NCBI RefSeq assembly: GCF_000956175.1
Contig: NZ_CP011070.1
Coordinates: forward strand, 1,482,147-1,546,146
From: Nitrosopumilus adriaticus
GTDB lineage: Archaea > Thermoproteota > Nitrososphaeria > Nitrososphaerales > Nitrosopumilaceae
Direction: 5' to 3'
Length of the DNA: 64,000 bases
The position numbers and the translations under genes were made by a program. The notes below the pieces were generated by a model. The model did not search any database. It saw only the letters and a program-made list of their open reading frames with translations, and was not told the DNA's origin. Of the stretch, positions 41,741 to 51,043 are shown in pieces; within the stretch, counting starts at the first letter, position 1; every line of letters begins with the position of its first letter.

Positions 41741-42598
41741 ATGAATTTTAAACGTTCTACAACATCAATGGCGATAGCCCTCATGGCATTGTCATTAATT
41801 TCAATGACTTCAATTCAACAAGATGCTTTTGCTCAAAGTCAAGGAATGAGTCTTACAGCCATGGCTGACAGAAACTCAGACACGATTACAGTAACAGGCA
41901 AGACAATTTCAAAAATTACAGATGTCACATTTAGAGTAACATCTCCAAGTGGAAACAATGTAGTAGGAATTAGTCAAGTTTCACCAGATGTCAATGGAGA
42001 ATTTGCAACTGAATTCAAAATAGGTCCAACATGGACTGAAAATGGATTCTATACAATCAAGGCAATGCAAAGCCCACAGCAAAGTTCATTGTACTCACTA
42101 AAGGTGCTTGTTGAAGTAACAAACGGAATGGCAAAAAAAACTCTTGTAACTGAAACCAATATGGAATCAGGATTAGTTTACACCACTCCAAATGTTGCAA
42201 CAGATCAAGGAATTGAAATTTATGCAGATGCTGTTATAGGATCTACAACAATCAACATAGAAGGTACAACAGACAGAGTAAGTCAAGATGTTACTTTGAC
42301 CATAACGGCACCAAATGGAAATGTAGTATCTGTTGCCCAAGTATCACCAATGCTTAATGGAGAATTTACCAAAGAAATTACGACAGGTGGACCACTATGG
42401 AAGCAAAATGGATTCTATACTGTAAGTGCAAAACAATTTGACGATCCAAAATATACCGCTTCAACCGAAGTCGATATCAAAGATGGAGTCGTAGTACCTG
42501 AATTTGGTACAATTGCAGCCATGATTCTAGCAGTAGCAATTATCTCAATAATTGCAGTATCTGCAAAGTCAAGACTTAGCATTATGCCAAGATACTAA
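41741..42598 (+). CDS. PEFG-CTERM secreted surface protein 2
   Basis: 285 residues. Signal peptide (residues about 5-30, ending AFA-QS) and two similar beta-sandwich repeats, each with VTxTxxSPSGN/APNGN-type strands: TDVTFRVTSPSGNNVVGISQ and QDVTLTITAPNGNVVSVAQ. The PEFG tail is identical to its neighbours. An A8 tract near 42133 is read through in frame without disruption, unlike those in the two frameshifted genes. Confidence 0.87.
   Translation: MNFKRSTTSMAIALMALSLISMTSIQQDAFAQSQGMSLTAMADRNSDTITVTGKTISKITDVTFRVTSPSGNNVVGISQVSPDVNGEFATEFKIGPTWTENGFYTIKAMQSPQQSSLYSLKVLVEVTNGMAKKTLVTETNMESGLVYTTPNVATDQGIEIYADAVIGSTTINIEGTTDRVSQDVTLTITAPNGNVVSVAQVSPMLNGEFTKEITTGGPLWKQNGFYTVSAKQFDDPKYTASTEVDIKDGVVVPEFGTIAAMILAVAIISIIAVSAKSRLSIMPRY
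42500..42598 (+). repeat. Identical 99-bp 3' coding repeat, copy 2
   Basis: Same 99 bases as copies 1 and 3. The codon just before it differs between genes (CCT here, CCA in the others), so identity ends abruptly at the PEFG motif. Confidence 0.95.
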
Positions 42599-42616
42599 GT
42601 TCACAACTTTTTTCTC

Positions 42617-42636
42617 TTTTTAAATATACATAAATA
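42617..42636 (+). promoter_or_regulatory. Promoter of third PEFG gene
   Basis: The same TATA-containing 20-mer as at 41696-41715, 24 nt before ATG 42661. Upstream bases 42605-42620 are T-rich and may terminate the previous gene. Confidence 0.7.
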
Positions 42637-42660
42637 GAGACAGGTTCAATTCGCAACAAG

Positions 42661-43533
42661 ATGAACAGTCGTACGTCGTTCGCGCTACTAGCCGTTTTGA
42701 CTGCAGTCGGTACCTTAACTATGTCATCAGCATATGCAGCAGAACTTCCACCAGCATGTGTAGGATGTGCTCAGGATGAGGCCAAAGCATCAGCAAAAAA
42801 TGCTTTGATGCAAGCACTTCCGATATCTGTGTGGACAGATAAAGAAGAATACATGCATAATGAGATAATTACGGTAACAGGCCAAGTAGCAAACATAGCA
42901 TCTGGATATCCAGTCACAGTAACTGTTGTGAACCCACTCAACTCCATTGTTACAATTAATCAAATAGTTGTAGCAGATGACAAGAGTTTTGAGACCACAT
43001 TAAACACAGCAGGTGCATTGTGGAAATACGACGGTACTTACACCATTAAAGTAAACTATGGCAGTGTTGAAAAAAGCAGCAAAGCACAAGTTGAACTAAT
43101 TGGTGGAGAAGCAACTTCAAAACCTACAACACCAAGCAAATGTGGCCCCGGTCAGATTACTGCAAGTGGTCAATGCATACCATTTACCATAAATGGTGGA
43201 GTAGTGAAAAGTGCAACTCTCAATACTAATGACAAATCAATTGTCATTAACATCGACGCTAAAAGTGATGGAACACTAACAGTAACCCCAACCAAAAAAG
43301 TCCAAGATGGTATCTTCATGGTACTAGTTGATGGACAAGAATGGGATGATGTTGAAATTGACGGAAACAAAGTAACAGTCATGTTCCTTGCAGGCGCTGA
43401 GAAAATTGAAATTATAGGTACCTTTGTGATACCAGAATTTGGTACAATTGCAGCCATGATTCTAGCAGTAGCAATTATCTCAATAATTGCAGTATCTGCA
43501 AAGTCAAGACTTAGCATTATGCCAAGATACTAA
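42661..43533 (+). CDS. PEFG-CTERM secreted surface protein 3
   Basis: 290 residues. Signal peptide (SFALLAVLTAVGTLTMSSA) with a mature N-terminus containing CVGC, one beta-sandwich (WTDKEEYMHNEIITVTGQVA), a short Cys-containing linker (KCGPGQITASGQC) and a second domain (GGVVKSATLNTNDKSIVINI). PEFG tail as in neighbours. The two Cys pairs are specific to this paralogue and may form disulfides or bind metal. Confidence 0.87.
   Translation: MNSRTSFALLAVLTAVGTLTMSSAYAAELPPACVGCAQDEAKASAKNALMQALPISVWTDKEEYMHNEIITVTGQVANIASGYPVTVTVVNPLNSIVTINQIVVADDKSFETTLNTAGALWKYDGTYTIKVNYGSVEKSSKAQVELIGGEATSKPTTPSKCGPGQITASGQCIPFTINGGVVKSATLNTNDKSIVINIDAKSDGTLTVTPTKKVQDGIFMVLVDGQEWDDVEIDGNKVTVMFLAGAEKIEIIGTFVIPEFGTIAAMILAVAIISIIAVSAKSRLSIMPRY
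43435..43533 (+). repeat. Identical 99-bp 3' coding repeat, copy 3
   Basis: Third identical copy of the PEFG-to-stop segment. The fourth tandem gene (43605-44405) has a diverged equivalent. Confidence 0.95.
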
Positions 43534-43604
43534 AATCACACAACTTTTTTCATTTTTTCATTTTTAGTAGTAAAGAAAATATACAAATAGACATTTCAAA
43601 CTTT

Positions 43605-44405
43605 GTGGAGTTTAGAATATTTTATGCATTATTGCCATTACTAATAATCACTGGAGGAACTGCTTTTGCACAAGAATCCTTACTATCTGTTGAAACTGAT
43701 GATAACAATTATGATGAAGGAGACACGATTGTAATTTTTGGAAATGTGAACACTGTAATTGGTGACACACCAGTATTGATACAAATTGTAAACGAGGGCG
43801 CCATAGTAGAAATTGCACAGATTACTGTAGGTCAAGATGGAACATTTACAAAAATAATTATCGCAGAGGGAGGAGTATGGAAAAAAGGCGGAGATTATAC
43901 AATTCGAGCATTTTATCAAGAACACATTGCAGAATCAGAATTTACATTTACTCCAAAATCACAGATGACTGAAACCACCACTAATTTCGAGGTTGATGCA
44001 GGAAGTAAGGGAACATTTGATGTAGAATATACTATCAAGGGTGGCACAGTGAAAAACATAGTAGTAGATTCTGAAATTTTTGCATTGATTGTACAAATTG
44101 ACGCAATAGATGAAGGAACAATCACACTAGATCTACCTAGAGAATTCATCGGGGCAGAAAAACAAGATGGAAAGGATGACACATTCATCATTCTAATAGA
44201 TGGAATTGAAGTGGCATATCAGGAATCAGTAGTAGGTTCAGATTCAAGAGTAATAACAATTAATTTTGAACAAGGGGATTCAGACATAGAGATTATCGGG
44301 ACATATGTAGTTCCAGAATTCAGTACGATTGCAGTAATGATTCTCATCATAGGAATCATGGCAACAATTGTAATGACTAGAAACAAAATTCAAATAAAAA
44401 TTTAG
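43605..44405 (+). CDS. PEFG-related secreted surface protein 4 (diverged tail)
   Basis: 266 residues from GTG 43605. Signal peptide, then VETDDNNYDEGDTIVIFGNV and a second domain like protein 1. The C-terminal signal reads PEFSTIAVMILIIGIMATIV, with Ser for Gly in the motif and a different basic end, so it escaped the homogenisation seen in the other three. A related but weaker TATA (AAAATATACAAATAG) precedes it. Its stop overlaps the convergent cysteine desulfurase by four bases. Confidence 0.83.
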   Translation: MEFRIFYALLPLLIITGGTAFAQESLLSVETDDNNYDEGDTIVIFGNVNTVIGDTPVLIQIVNEGAIVEIAQITVGQDGTFTKIIIAEGGVWKKGGDYTIRAFYQEHIAESEFTFTPKSQMTETTTNFEVDAGSKGTFDVEYTIKGGTVKNIVVDSEIFALIVQIDAIDEGTITLDLPREFIGAEKQDGKDDTFIILIDGIEVAYQESVVGSDSRVITINFEQGDSDIEIIGTYVVPEFSTIAVMILIIGIMATIVMTRNKIQIKI

Positions 44406-45568
44406 TTCAAGCCAAAAGAATATTTTTCTTTGAATGGGGAAACTGAACGGAGTTCTTCAACAACCCTTTTGAGCACTTCAACGGTTTCATTAATTTCATC
44501 CTCATTATTAAAAATCCCAATGGTTAATCGCAACGAACCAGTAATTTGTTCTAGTGAAAAACCCATTGCCTCTAAAACATGTGAAGCTTTTTGTGTATTA
44601 ACAGAACATGCAGAACCGGTCGAAGCTGCAATTCCAAATTCATCTAGTTTGATTATCAAGTCTTCTCCATTAACTCCAAGAAATGTAAAATGAATATTAT
44701 TAGGCAATCTTGATTCAGAATGTCCATTTAGAGTAACTTGGGGTATTTCATCAAGCACTCTTTTAATCATATAATCTCGCAGTTTTTTCATATTAGAGAG
44801 ATTTTCATCTAAATGGGTTTTTGCAATCTCACATGCTTTTCCAAATCCTACAATATTTGCAACATTTTCAGTTCCAGAGCGTAAGCCATTTTCTTGTCCA
44901 CCCCCTAAAATGACAGGATCGATTGAAATTCCATTTTTGATAAATAATGCACCTACTCCTTTTGGTCCATAGAGTTTATGAGATGAAATTGACAGTAAAT
45001 CTACACCTAATTCTTTGACATCAATGGGGATTTTACCAACTGCTTGAACTGCATCAGTATGAAATAAAATATTTTTTTCATTACAAATTTTTGCAATTTC
45101 AGAGATTTGTTGAATAGTACCCACCTCATTATTTCCAAACATAATAGAGACAAGACGAGTTTTTTCAGAAATGTGGTTTTTGAGTTCCAAGATATCCACC
45201 ATTCCAAATGAATCTACGGGGAGATAATCAATGTCAAATCCATTTTGAGATAATTTCTTGCAAGGCTCTAAAATTGCATCATGTTCAATTGAGGATGTGA
45301 TGATTCGAGATGATGGATTTTTCATCGCTATCCCCCTTAATGCAGTGTTGTTAGATTCTGTACCTCCGGAAGTGATAAGAATTTCAGAAGGTTCAGCATT
45401 TATTAAGGATGCAATTTGTTTTCTTGCCTTTTCAATGGCTTTGTGTGATAATCTCCCATAACGATGAATAGATGACGGGTTACCATATTGTTCTTTGAGA
45501 TATGGAAGCATTGTTTCTAAAACATCTTCATGAATTTTAGTGGATGCAGCATTATCAAGATAAATCAA
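44402..45568 (-). CDS. nifS: Cysteine desulfurase (NifS/IscS-like)
   Basis: 388-residue PLP enzyme releasing sulfur from cysteine. His96 stacks on PLP. Lys198 is the Schiff-base lysine (SISSHKLYGPKG) and Cys321 the persulfide cysteine (ASTGSACSVNTQK). Starts at TTG, overlapping the larE stop as TTGA. The tight coupling suggests it supplies sulfur to LarE, perhaps to regenerate it or build a cluster. General Fe-S or thiolation roles are possible. Confidence 0.9.
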   Translation of the reverse strand: MIYLDNAASTKIHEDVLETMLPYLKEQYGNPSSIHRYGRLSHKAIEKARKQIASLINAEPSEILITSGGTESNNTALRGIAMKNPSSRIITSSIEHDAILEPCKKLSQNGFDIDYLPVDSFGMVDILELKNHISEKTRLVSIMFGNNEVGTIQQISEIAKICNEKNILFHTDAVQAVGKIPIDVKELGVDLLSISSHKLYGPKGVGALFIKNGISIDPVILGGGQENGLRSGTENVANIVGFGKACEIAKTHLDENLSNMKKLRDYMIKRVLDEIPQVTLNGHSESRLPNNIHFTFLGVNGEDLIIKLDEFGIAASTGSACSVNTQKASHVLEAMGFSLEQITGSLRLTIGIFNNEDEINETVEVLKRVVEELRSVSPFKEKYSFGLN

Positions 45569-46362
45569 TCTGCAATCACATTGATTTTTCCTGGTTTATA
45601 TCCTTCCGGATCAATTTCGACGGTACGAAACCCTATCAGTTTTAGTTTTTCAGAAATTTGCTTGAAAATAGATTCATCAAAAATAGATATCATTTCTTTG
45701 TCAACTTCAATTTTGGCAGAACCATTCAGATCTCGAACTCGAACTTGTTTTAATTTAGTTAATTGTTTTACAATTGTCTCACCAAATTCTATTCTAGTTA
45801 GTTTTTCTGCTGTTACTCTTTGTCCCCAAGGAATCCTAGATGCAAGACAAGAATTTGATGGCTTGTCAAACACAGACAATCCAACAGATTTAGCAGCATC
45901 TCTAACTTTAGATTTTGAAAATCCTGTTTCCACAAGTGGACTCCTAATCCCATATTGTTTTAATGCCTCAATTCCAGGTCTATAGTCACCCAAATCATCA
46001 AGATTTGTACCATCAACAATAATCTGAACATCATGCTCTTTTGCCAATTCAGTTAGATGATCTCCCAATTCCATTCTACAGTGAAAACATCGATTTGAAT
46101 CGTTTTTTGTAAAATCTTCATTTTCAAGTTCATCATAATCCAAAAAGATCTGCTCAATCCCTATCTCAGAACAGACATCTCTAGATGTCTGTAGTTCTTC
46201 TTCAGACAAAGTTTTGTAGTCAGCAGTAACAGCAATTGCAGATTTTCCTAATTTTTGAAAAGCAGCATAAGCTACAAGTGCACTATCAACACCGCCAGAA
46301 AGTGCAATCATCACCTTACTTTTGTCACCAAACCAATCAACTAGTTCATCAAGATTTGTCAT
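45565..46362 (-). CDS. larE: LarE, ATP-dependent sulfur transferase
   Basis: 265 residues. The PP-loop SGGVDS at 22-27 adenylates the substrate. Cys92 and Cys95 form RCFHC, and Cys172 (SNSCLASRIPWG) is in the position of the sacrificial cysteine of Lactobacillus LarE. LarE thiolates biscarboxylated pyridinium mononucleotide during nickel-pincer nucleotide synthesis. Only one cysteine lies in the C-terminal half, which argues against the three-Cys cluster variant. Start overlaps larC stop as ATGA. Confidence 0.9.
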   Translation of the reverse strand: MTNLDELVDWFGDKSKVMIALSGGVDSALVAYAAFQKLGKSAIAVTADYKTLSEEELQTSRDVCSEIGIEQIFLDYDELENEDFTKNDSNRCFHCRMELGDHLTELAKEHDVQIIVDGTNLDDLGDYRPGIEALKQYGIRSPLVETGFSKSKVRDAAKSVGLSVFDKPSNSCLASRIPWGQRVTAEKLTRIEFGETIVKQLTKLKQVRVRDLNGSAKIEVDKEMISIFDESIFKQISEKLKLIGFRTVEIDPEGYKPGKINVIAD

Positions 46363-47585
46363 GTTGAAATCTCCATTTTCTCAATTTCTTTTCTTAGTAA
46401 TGATTCTGTTTCTTTAATTGATTTATCAATGGTGTTCGATATTTTCTTTAAATCATCAAATTCTATTTTAAAATCAGTTTTTCCTTTAAAGGTAGACTTT
46501 TTGTAATTTACTTTGAAAGACTTGCCATCCAATGTTAAAGATACATCATGGATTGTTCTGGGAACAATGAATCGATTGGAATCAGATATTCTCACACCCA
46601 AAGTTCCTGTTTCTAAGACCAAGGCATCAACAATATCATCCACATTTTCATCATCACATATGACAGACACAAGATTTGTAGGCCTTCCTTTCTTTGCAAT
46701 TCCATGATATATCGAGACATCTTTTGCACCTTTAGTCATAATTTTTTCAATAAGATTTCCAAGAATTTCACCAGATACATCATCAACGTTTGTTTCTAGA
46801 ATCTTTACTGAATCAACATCAAAATTATTGTTTGAGCCACGAATAATTTTCAAAGAATTTGAAAAAGATTCAAAATTTTTTTGACCTGCGCCATAACCGA
46901 TTGAATCGATTTTCATTGATGGGTAATACTCCACAGCAATATCTGTCAAGTTCACTAAAATGCATGCTCCAGTAGGGGTGGTAAGTTCTTCTTTAGAATC
47001 ATTTCCTTTGACTATTAAATTTGAGTTTTTAAAGATCTCAAGAATTGCACTAGCTGGATTAGACATGATTCCATGTGAAAAAGTCACAGTCCCCCCACCA
47101 ACAGAAACAGGCAGACAAACAATCTTCTCTTTAAACAAACCCAAATCCTCTAAGCAAATTGTAACACCTACAATGTCTACAAGTGTGTCAATACTTGAGG
47201 CTTCATGAAAATGAACCGAGTCTTCAGGAATTCCATGGATTTTAGATTCAGAAGAGATCAGAGTATCAATACAAGATTCAGCAAAAACTTGTGATTTCTC
47301 GCATAGCCCTAATGCTTTAGTTGAATTAACAATAGCATTTTTTATTTCTGAGCCTTTTCGTTCATGTGGCTCTTCATTAACTTCTAAAATCAATTGCTGA
47401 CAATCAATTCCATGTTTCTGAATTTTTTGAAAATCAATTTTATTAATCGTAGAATTTGAAAGAAATTTTTCAGAATCCTTAATTCCGTCAATTATCCTTT
47501 TTTTATCAGCACCCAAATCAATTAATGAAGATAAAATCATATCACCGGAGATTCCAGCAATCTGAGGATCAATCACTACAACCAT
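46359..47585 (-). CDS. larC: LarC, nickel-insertion protein (unsplit)
   Basis: 408 residues. CTP-dependent enzyme that inserts Ni into the pincer cofactor. Typical features are the start MVVVIDPQIAGISGDMILSS, HFHEASSIDTLVDIVG, TPTGACILVN and the ETNVDDVSGEILGNLIE segment. In Lactobacillus plantarum larC is read through a programmed frameshift (larC1/larC2); here it is one continuous frame. First gene of larC-larE-nifS. Confidence 0.92.
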   Translation of the reverse strand: MVVVIDPQIAGISGDMILSSLIDLGADKKRIIDGIKDSEKFLSNSTINKIDFQKIQKHGIDCQQLILEVNEEPHERKGSEIKNAIVNSTKALGLCEKSQVFAESCIDTLISSESKIHGIPEDSVHFHEASSIDTLVDIVGVTICLEDLGLFKEKIVCLPVSVGGGTVTFSHGIMSNPASAILEIFKNSNLIVKGNDSKEELTTPTGACILVNLTDIAVEYYPSMKIDSIGYGAGQKNFESFSNSLKIIRGSNNNFDVDSVKILETNVDDVSGEILGNLIEKIMTKGAKDVSIYHGIAKKGRPTNLVSVICDDENVDDIVDALVLETGTLGVRISDSNRFIVPRTIHDVSLTLDGKSFKVNYKKSTFKGKTDFKIEFDDLKKISNTIDKSIKETESLLRKEIEKMEIST

Positions 47586-47674
47586 GATTAAAAATTATCA
47601 AAAATGCTTATAAATTCGTCTAAAAGTTGAATAATTTCATTAGATTTAATTATTCAAAATCATCGATGATTTTT

Positions 47675-48589
47675 ATGATTACAATTATTGGTTCTGGTAA
47701 AGTAGGTGGAGATGCAGCATTATTCTCAGCATTAAAAAGATTAGATGATCAGATTTTGCTACTTGATGTTGCAAAAGGACTTCCACAGGGTGAAGCAATG
47801 GATATCAATCATATGCTATCAGAACAAGGCATTGACGTAGAGGTTAAAGGATCAAATGATTTTGCAGATATGAAAGGTTCAGATGTTGTTGTAGTGGTTG
47901 CAGGTTCTGGTAGAAAACCAGGAATGACAAGAATGGATCTTTTGAAAATCAATGCATCAATTGTAAAAAGTGTTGTAGAAAATGTCAAAAAATTTGCCGA
48001 TAATTCAATGATAATTCCAGTGACAAATCCGCTTGACCCAATGGCCTACATCACATACAAGGTTTCAGGATTTGATAGAAGTAGAGTATTTGGTATGGGA
48101 GGTATGCTGGATTTGTCAAGATTTAGACAATTCATTCACGAAGCAACAGGACATTCTCGTGATTCAATCAGAGCACTAGTCATTGGAGAACATGGTGAAA
48201 ACATGTTACCATTACCAAGATTTTCATCAGTATCAGGAATTCCATTATCAACATTTCTTCCAAAAGAGAAATTAGATGAGTTAGTTCAAAATACAAAACA
48301 AGTAGCAGCTAAAGTAATTGAATTGAAAGGAGCAACAGTGCACGCACCAGGAAATGCAATTTCTGCAATTGTAGAATCAGTAGTAAGAGACAGAAAACAA
48401 GTCATTCCTGTTGCCACATATCTTGATGGGGAATATGGTCATTCAGATGTTACAATTGGTGTTCCAGCAATAATTGGAAGAAAAGGTGTGGAGAAAATTA
48501 TCGAGTTGGATCTAAATGATGAAGAAAAACAGGTTTTTGATAAAGCTGTTGAGAGTGTCAAGAGTGCCATTTCAGGTATAGAAATCTAA
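47675..48589 (+). CDS. mdh: Malate dehydrogenase (LDH/MDH family)
   Basis: About 304 residues from ATG 47675. The NAD-binding start is [40 protein letters not shown] and [13 protein letters not shown] are conserved family segments, and [16 protein letters not shown] holds the catalytic His. Earlier in-frame starts (47627, 47666) are rejected since they precede the Rossmann strand by too much. It heads mdh-larB, opposite larC. Confidence 0.93.
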   Translation: MITIIGSGKVGGDAALFSALKRLDDQILLLDVAKGLPQGEAMDINHMLSEQGIDVEVKGSNDFADMKGSDVVVVVAGSGRKPGMTRMDLLKINASIVKSVVENVKKFADNSMIIPVTNPLDPMAYITYKVSGFDRSRVFGMGGMLDLSRFRQFIHEATGHSRDSIRALVIGEHGENMLPLPRFSSVSGIPLSTFLPKEKLDELVQNTKQVAAKVIELKGATVHAPGNAISAIVESVVRDRKQVIPVATYLDGEYGHSDVTIGVPAIIGRKGVEKIIELDLNDEEKQVFDKAVESVKSAISGIEI

Positions 48590-48622
48590 GCATTTTTTTA
48601 TACTAACAAAAATACAACATCA

Positions 48623-49399
48623 TTGGAAATTGATAAAATCCTAGAATCACTAAGTGCTGGAAAGATATCAGTTAACAATGCAAAAAAACTTCTTTCATTA
48701 TATTCAATTGAAGAGGTAGAAGGATTTGCAAAAATTGATATCAATAGAAGTAAGAGACGTGGAATTCCCGAAGTGATTTTTGCTGAAACCAAAGAAATTG
48801 AAGAGATTAAAAAAATTGTGAAAAAAACTTTAGAAAAATCAAATTCAGTATTAATTTCAAGAATTAAGAAAAAGGACTATCCAACAATTTTAGCATTTGC
48901 TAAAAGATTAAAAATTACAATTAAAACTGGAAAAAATTCATCTACCTTACTATTATTTAAAAACCCAATTTCATTTCATGGAGGAAAAGTAGGAATTCTT
49001 ACTGCAGGAACTTCAGATATAGGAGTTGCAGAGGAATCTAGATTGATGTGCGAAGCGATGAATTGTAAATGCATAACAGGATATGATGTTGGCGTTGCAG
49101 GAATTCAAAGAATTTTTCCAATTTTAAAAAAAATGATTAAAGAGGATGTAGATTGCATAATAGTTGCTGCAGGGATGGAGGGGGCTTTGGCAACACTCGT
49201 TTCATCTATGGTAGATATTCCAATAATAGGAATTCCAACATCAGTGGGATATGGATATGGAGAAAAAGGAATTGCTGCATTAGCATCAATGCTTCAAAGC
49301 TGCTCATTGGGGTTATCAGTGGTTAACATAGATAACGGAATAGCTGCCGGAGGAATTGCTGCAAATATTGCAAATAGAACAATTAGAAAAAAGGATTAA
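48623..49399 (+). CDS. larB: LarB, pyridinium carboxylase
   Basis: 258 residues from TTG 48623. LarB carboxylates and hydrolyses nicotinic acid adenine dinucleotide to begin nickel-pincer nucleotide synthesis. The C-terminal half is PurE-like: ILTAGTSDIGVAEESRLMCE, VGVAGIQRIFPIL, VAAGMEGALATLVSS and GIPTSVGYGYGEKGIAALA. It shares the locus with larC and larE but lies on the other strand, behind mdh with 33 bp spacing. An A8 tract near 49130 is in frame. Confidence 0.93.
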   Translation: MEIDKILESLSAGKISVNNAKKLLSLYSIEEVEGFAKIDINRSKRRGIPEVIFAETKEIEEIKKIVKKTLEKSNSVLISRIKKKDYPTILAFAKRLKITIKTGKNSSTLLLFKNPISFHGGKVGILTAGTSDIGVAEESRLMCEAMNCKCITGYDVGVAGIQRIFPILKKMIKEDVDCIIVAAGMEGALATLVSSMVDIPIIGIPTSVGYGYGEKGIAALASMLQSCSLGLSVVNIDNGIAAGGIAANIANRTIRKKD

Positions 49400-49428
49400 T
49401 TTCCAATCAGTAATAATCTGTCTCGTAA

Positions 49429-49441
49429 ATCATATATAACA
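49429..49441 (+). promoter_or_regulatory. TATA element of radical SAM gene
   Basis: CATATATAACATA, 22-34 bp before the TTG start at 49463. Distance suits an archaeal promoter with a very short or no leader. Confidence 0.55.
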
Positions 49442-49462
49442 TACTTTGTCGAAGTCTGGTAG

Positions 49463-51043
49463 TTGGCTGGCAAACGTGTTGTTCTTACTGCTGATCGTAG
49501 CTTAATGACAAATTACAGAGGAAATTTTCTTTATGGATTCATCGCATGTGGACCATATGAGGTGCTACCTGAATGGGTATTTGATAAAGTATTTTGTCCC
49601 TCAGTTGAAACAGACCCAATCACAGGAGAGGTGAAAGTTGCTCAAGTTGGACTAAGAAGAATTGAAAGTTCATTGATTCAAGGAGGATACAAAAGAGAAG
49701 ATGTTTTTATGGCACATCCAGAAATGCTTCACAAATCAATTGGACCAGATACCAAAGTTGTAGGAATTAATGTTATGGATCCATTAGGAATGGCCCCTGT
49801 AACTACAACAATGTCACCTGAAAAATTATCCTATGTAGCAATGAAATTTAAAAAAATGTGTGCAAGTATTATTCAACTCAAAAAGAAATATGATTTCAAA
49901 GTGGTAGTAGGTGGAAATGGTGCATGGGAATTAGCAAAATCAGATAGAATGAAAATACATGGAATTGATACCGTTGTTGTAGGGGAAGCAGATGAGTTAG
50001 CAGTAGATTTATTCCAAGACCTGGAAAAAAATGATGCTCCAGAACTAATGCATTGTTTTGTCAGAAATCTTGAAAACATTCCAGTAATAGAAGGACCCAC
50101 AATCAACTCATTGATTGAAGCAATGAGAGGTTGTGGAAGAGGATGTGACTTTTGTGATGTAAATAAAAGATCAAAGAAAGACTTGCCTTTAGAGAGATTG
50201 CAGCATGAGGCTAAAACTAATTTAGATTATGGATTTGATTCAATTTGGTTACATTCAGATGAAATGCTTCTTTATGGATGCGACAATAGGGATTTCATCC
50301 CAAACAGAGACGCCATTGTAGATTTGTGGAAAGGACTAAAAGGATTAGGTGCAAATTTCGTTGGCACTACACACATGACATTTTCAGCAGTTGCTGCAGA
50401 TCCGACATTAATGCAACAAATTTCACAAATCAACGAACAAGACAAAACAGGGAGATGGCTTGCAACCAATTTAGGGATTGAAACTGTTGCACCTGCAATG
50501 GTAAAGAAACATCTAGGTGTCAAAACAAAACCATTTTCACCAGAAGAGTGGGGAAGTGTAGTTAGAGAAGGAGCAAAAATACTAAATGAAAACCATTGGT
50601 TCCCAGCTGCTACAATCATCATTGGATGGCCAGATGAAACTCCAGATGACATTCAGTACACCATTGATATGATGAGCGACTTTAGAGAGATGGACTTTAG
50701 AGGTCTAGTAGCACCATTACTTTATCAAGACTTTAGTGAGAAAAATTCAATGCATTTTGGAAACTTGAATGAAGCACAATTTACACTGTTTTGGAAATGT
50801 TGGGAAAATAATTTGCGAGTAATTAATGATATCATCCCAATTATTCTCAGAAATAAGACATATGGGCCACCAATGAAAGTATTCATGTACGGAATACTAA
50901 AAGCTGGGACATGGGCAATTATGAGATATCTAAGAGGATTATGTAAGGATCTCTTTAATGGAAGAACTCCAGATGAAATAATTGACAAATATGCAAGAAG
51001 TAGATCAGTATCTGCACCTAAAATTCAAACTAAAAAATTATAG
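49463..51043 (+). CDS. B12-binding-type radical SAM protein
   Basis: 526 residues from TTG 49463. N-terminal Rossmann-like domain begins VVLTADRSLMTNYRGNFLYG. The radical SAM cluster is Cys224-x3-Cys228-x2-Cys231 (GCGRGCDFCD). Then come GTTHMTFSAVAADP and LATNLGIETVAP, typical of B12-dependent radical SAM enzymes. Such enzymes methylate or cyclise unactivated carbons. GDGT ring synthases (GrsA/B) belong to this group, and thaumarchaea make ring-bearing crenarchaeol, so that role is a reasonable guess, not shown. Confidence 0.85.
   Translation: MAGKRVVLTADRSLMTNYRGNFLYGFIACGPYEVLPEWVFDKVFCPSVETDPITGEVKVAQVGLRRIESSLIQGGYKREDVFMAHPEMLHKSIGPDTKVVGINVMDPLGMAPVTTTMSPEKLSYVAMKFKKMCASIIQLKKKYDFKVVVGGNGAWELAKSDRMKIHGIDTVVVGEADELAVDLFQDLEKNDAPELMHCFVRNLENIPVIEGPTINSLIEAMRGCGRGCDFCDVNKRSKKDLPLERLQHEAKTNLDYGFDSIWLHSDEMLLYGCDNRDFIPNRDAIVDLWKGLKGLGANFVGTTHMTFSAVAADPTLMQQISQINEQDKTGRWLATNLGIETVAPAMVKKHLGVKTKPFSPEEWGSVVREGAKILNENHWFPAATIIIGWPDETPDDIQYTIDMMSDFREMDFRGLVAPLLYQDFSEKNSMHFGNLNEAQFTLFWKCWENNLRVINDIIPIILRNKTYGPPMKVFMYGILKAGTWAIMRYLRGLCKDLFNGRTPDEIIDKYARSRSVSAPKIQTKKL

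Noticed and set aside
42120-42145. Frameshift at the A8 tract in the second PEFG gene
   Set aside because: The frame is intact across the tract and the downstream repeat domain and PEFG tail follow correctly.
49125-49140. Frameshift at the A8 tract in larB
   Set aside because: The LarB family sequence continues in the same frame on both sides.
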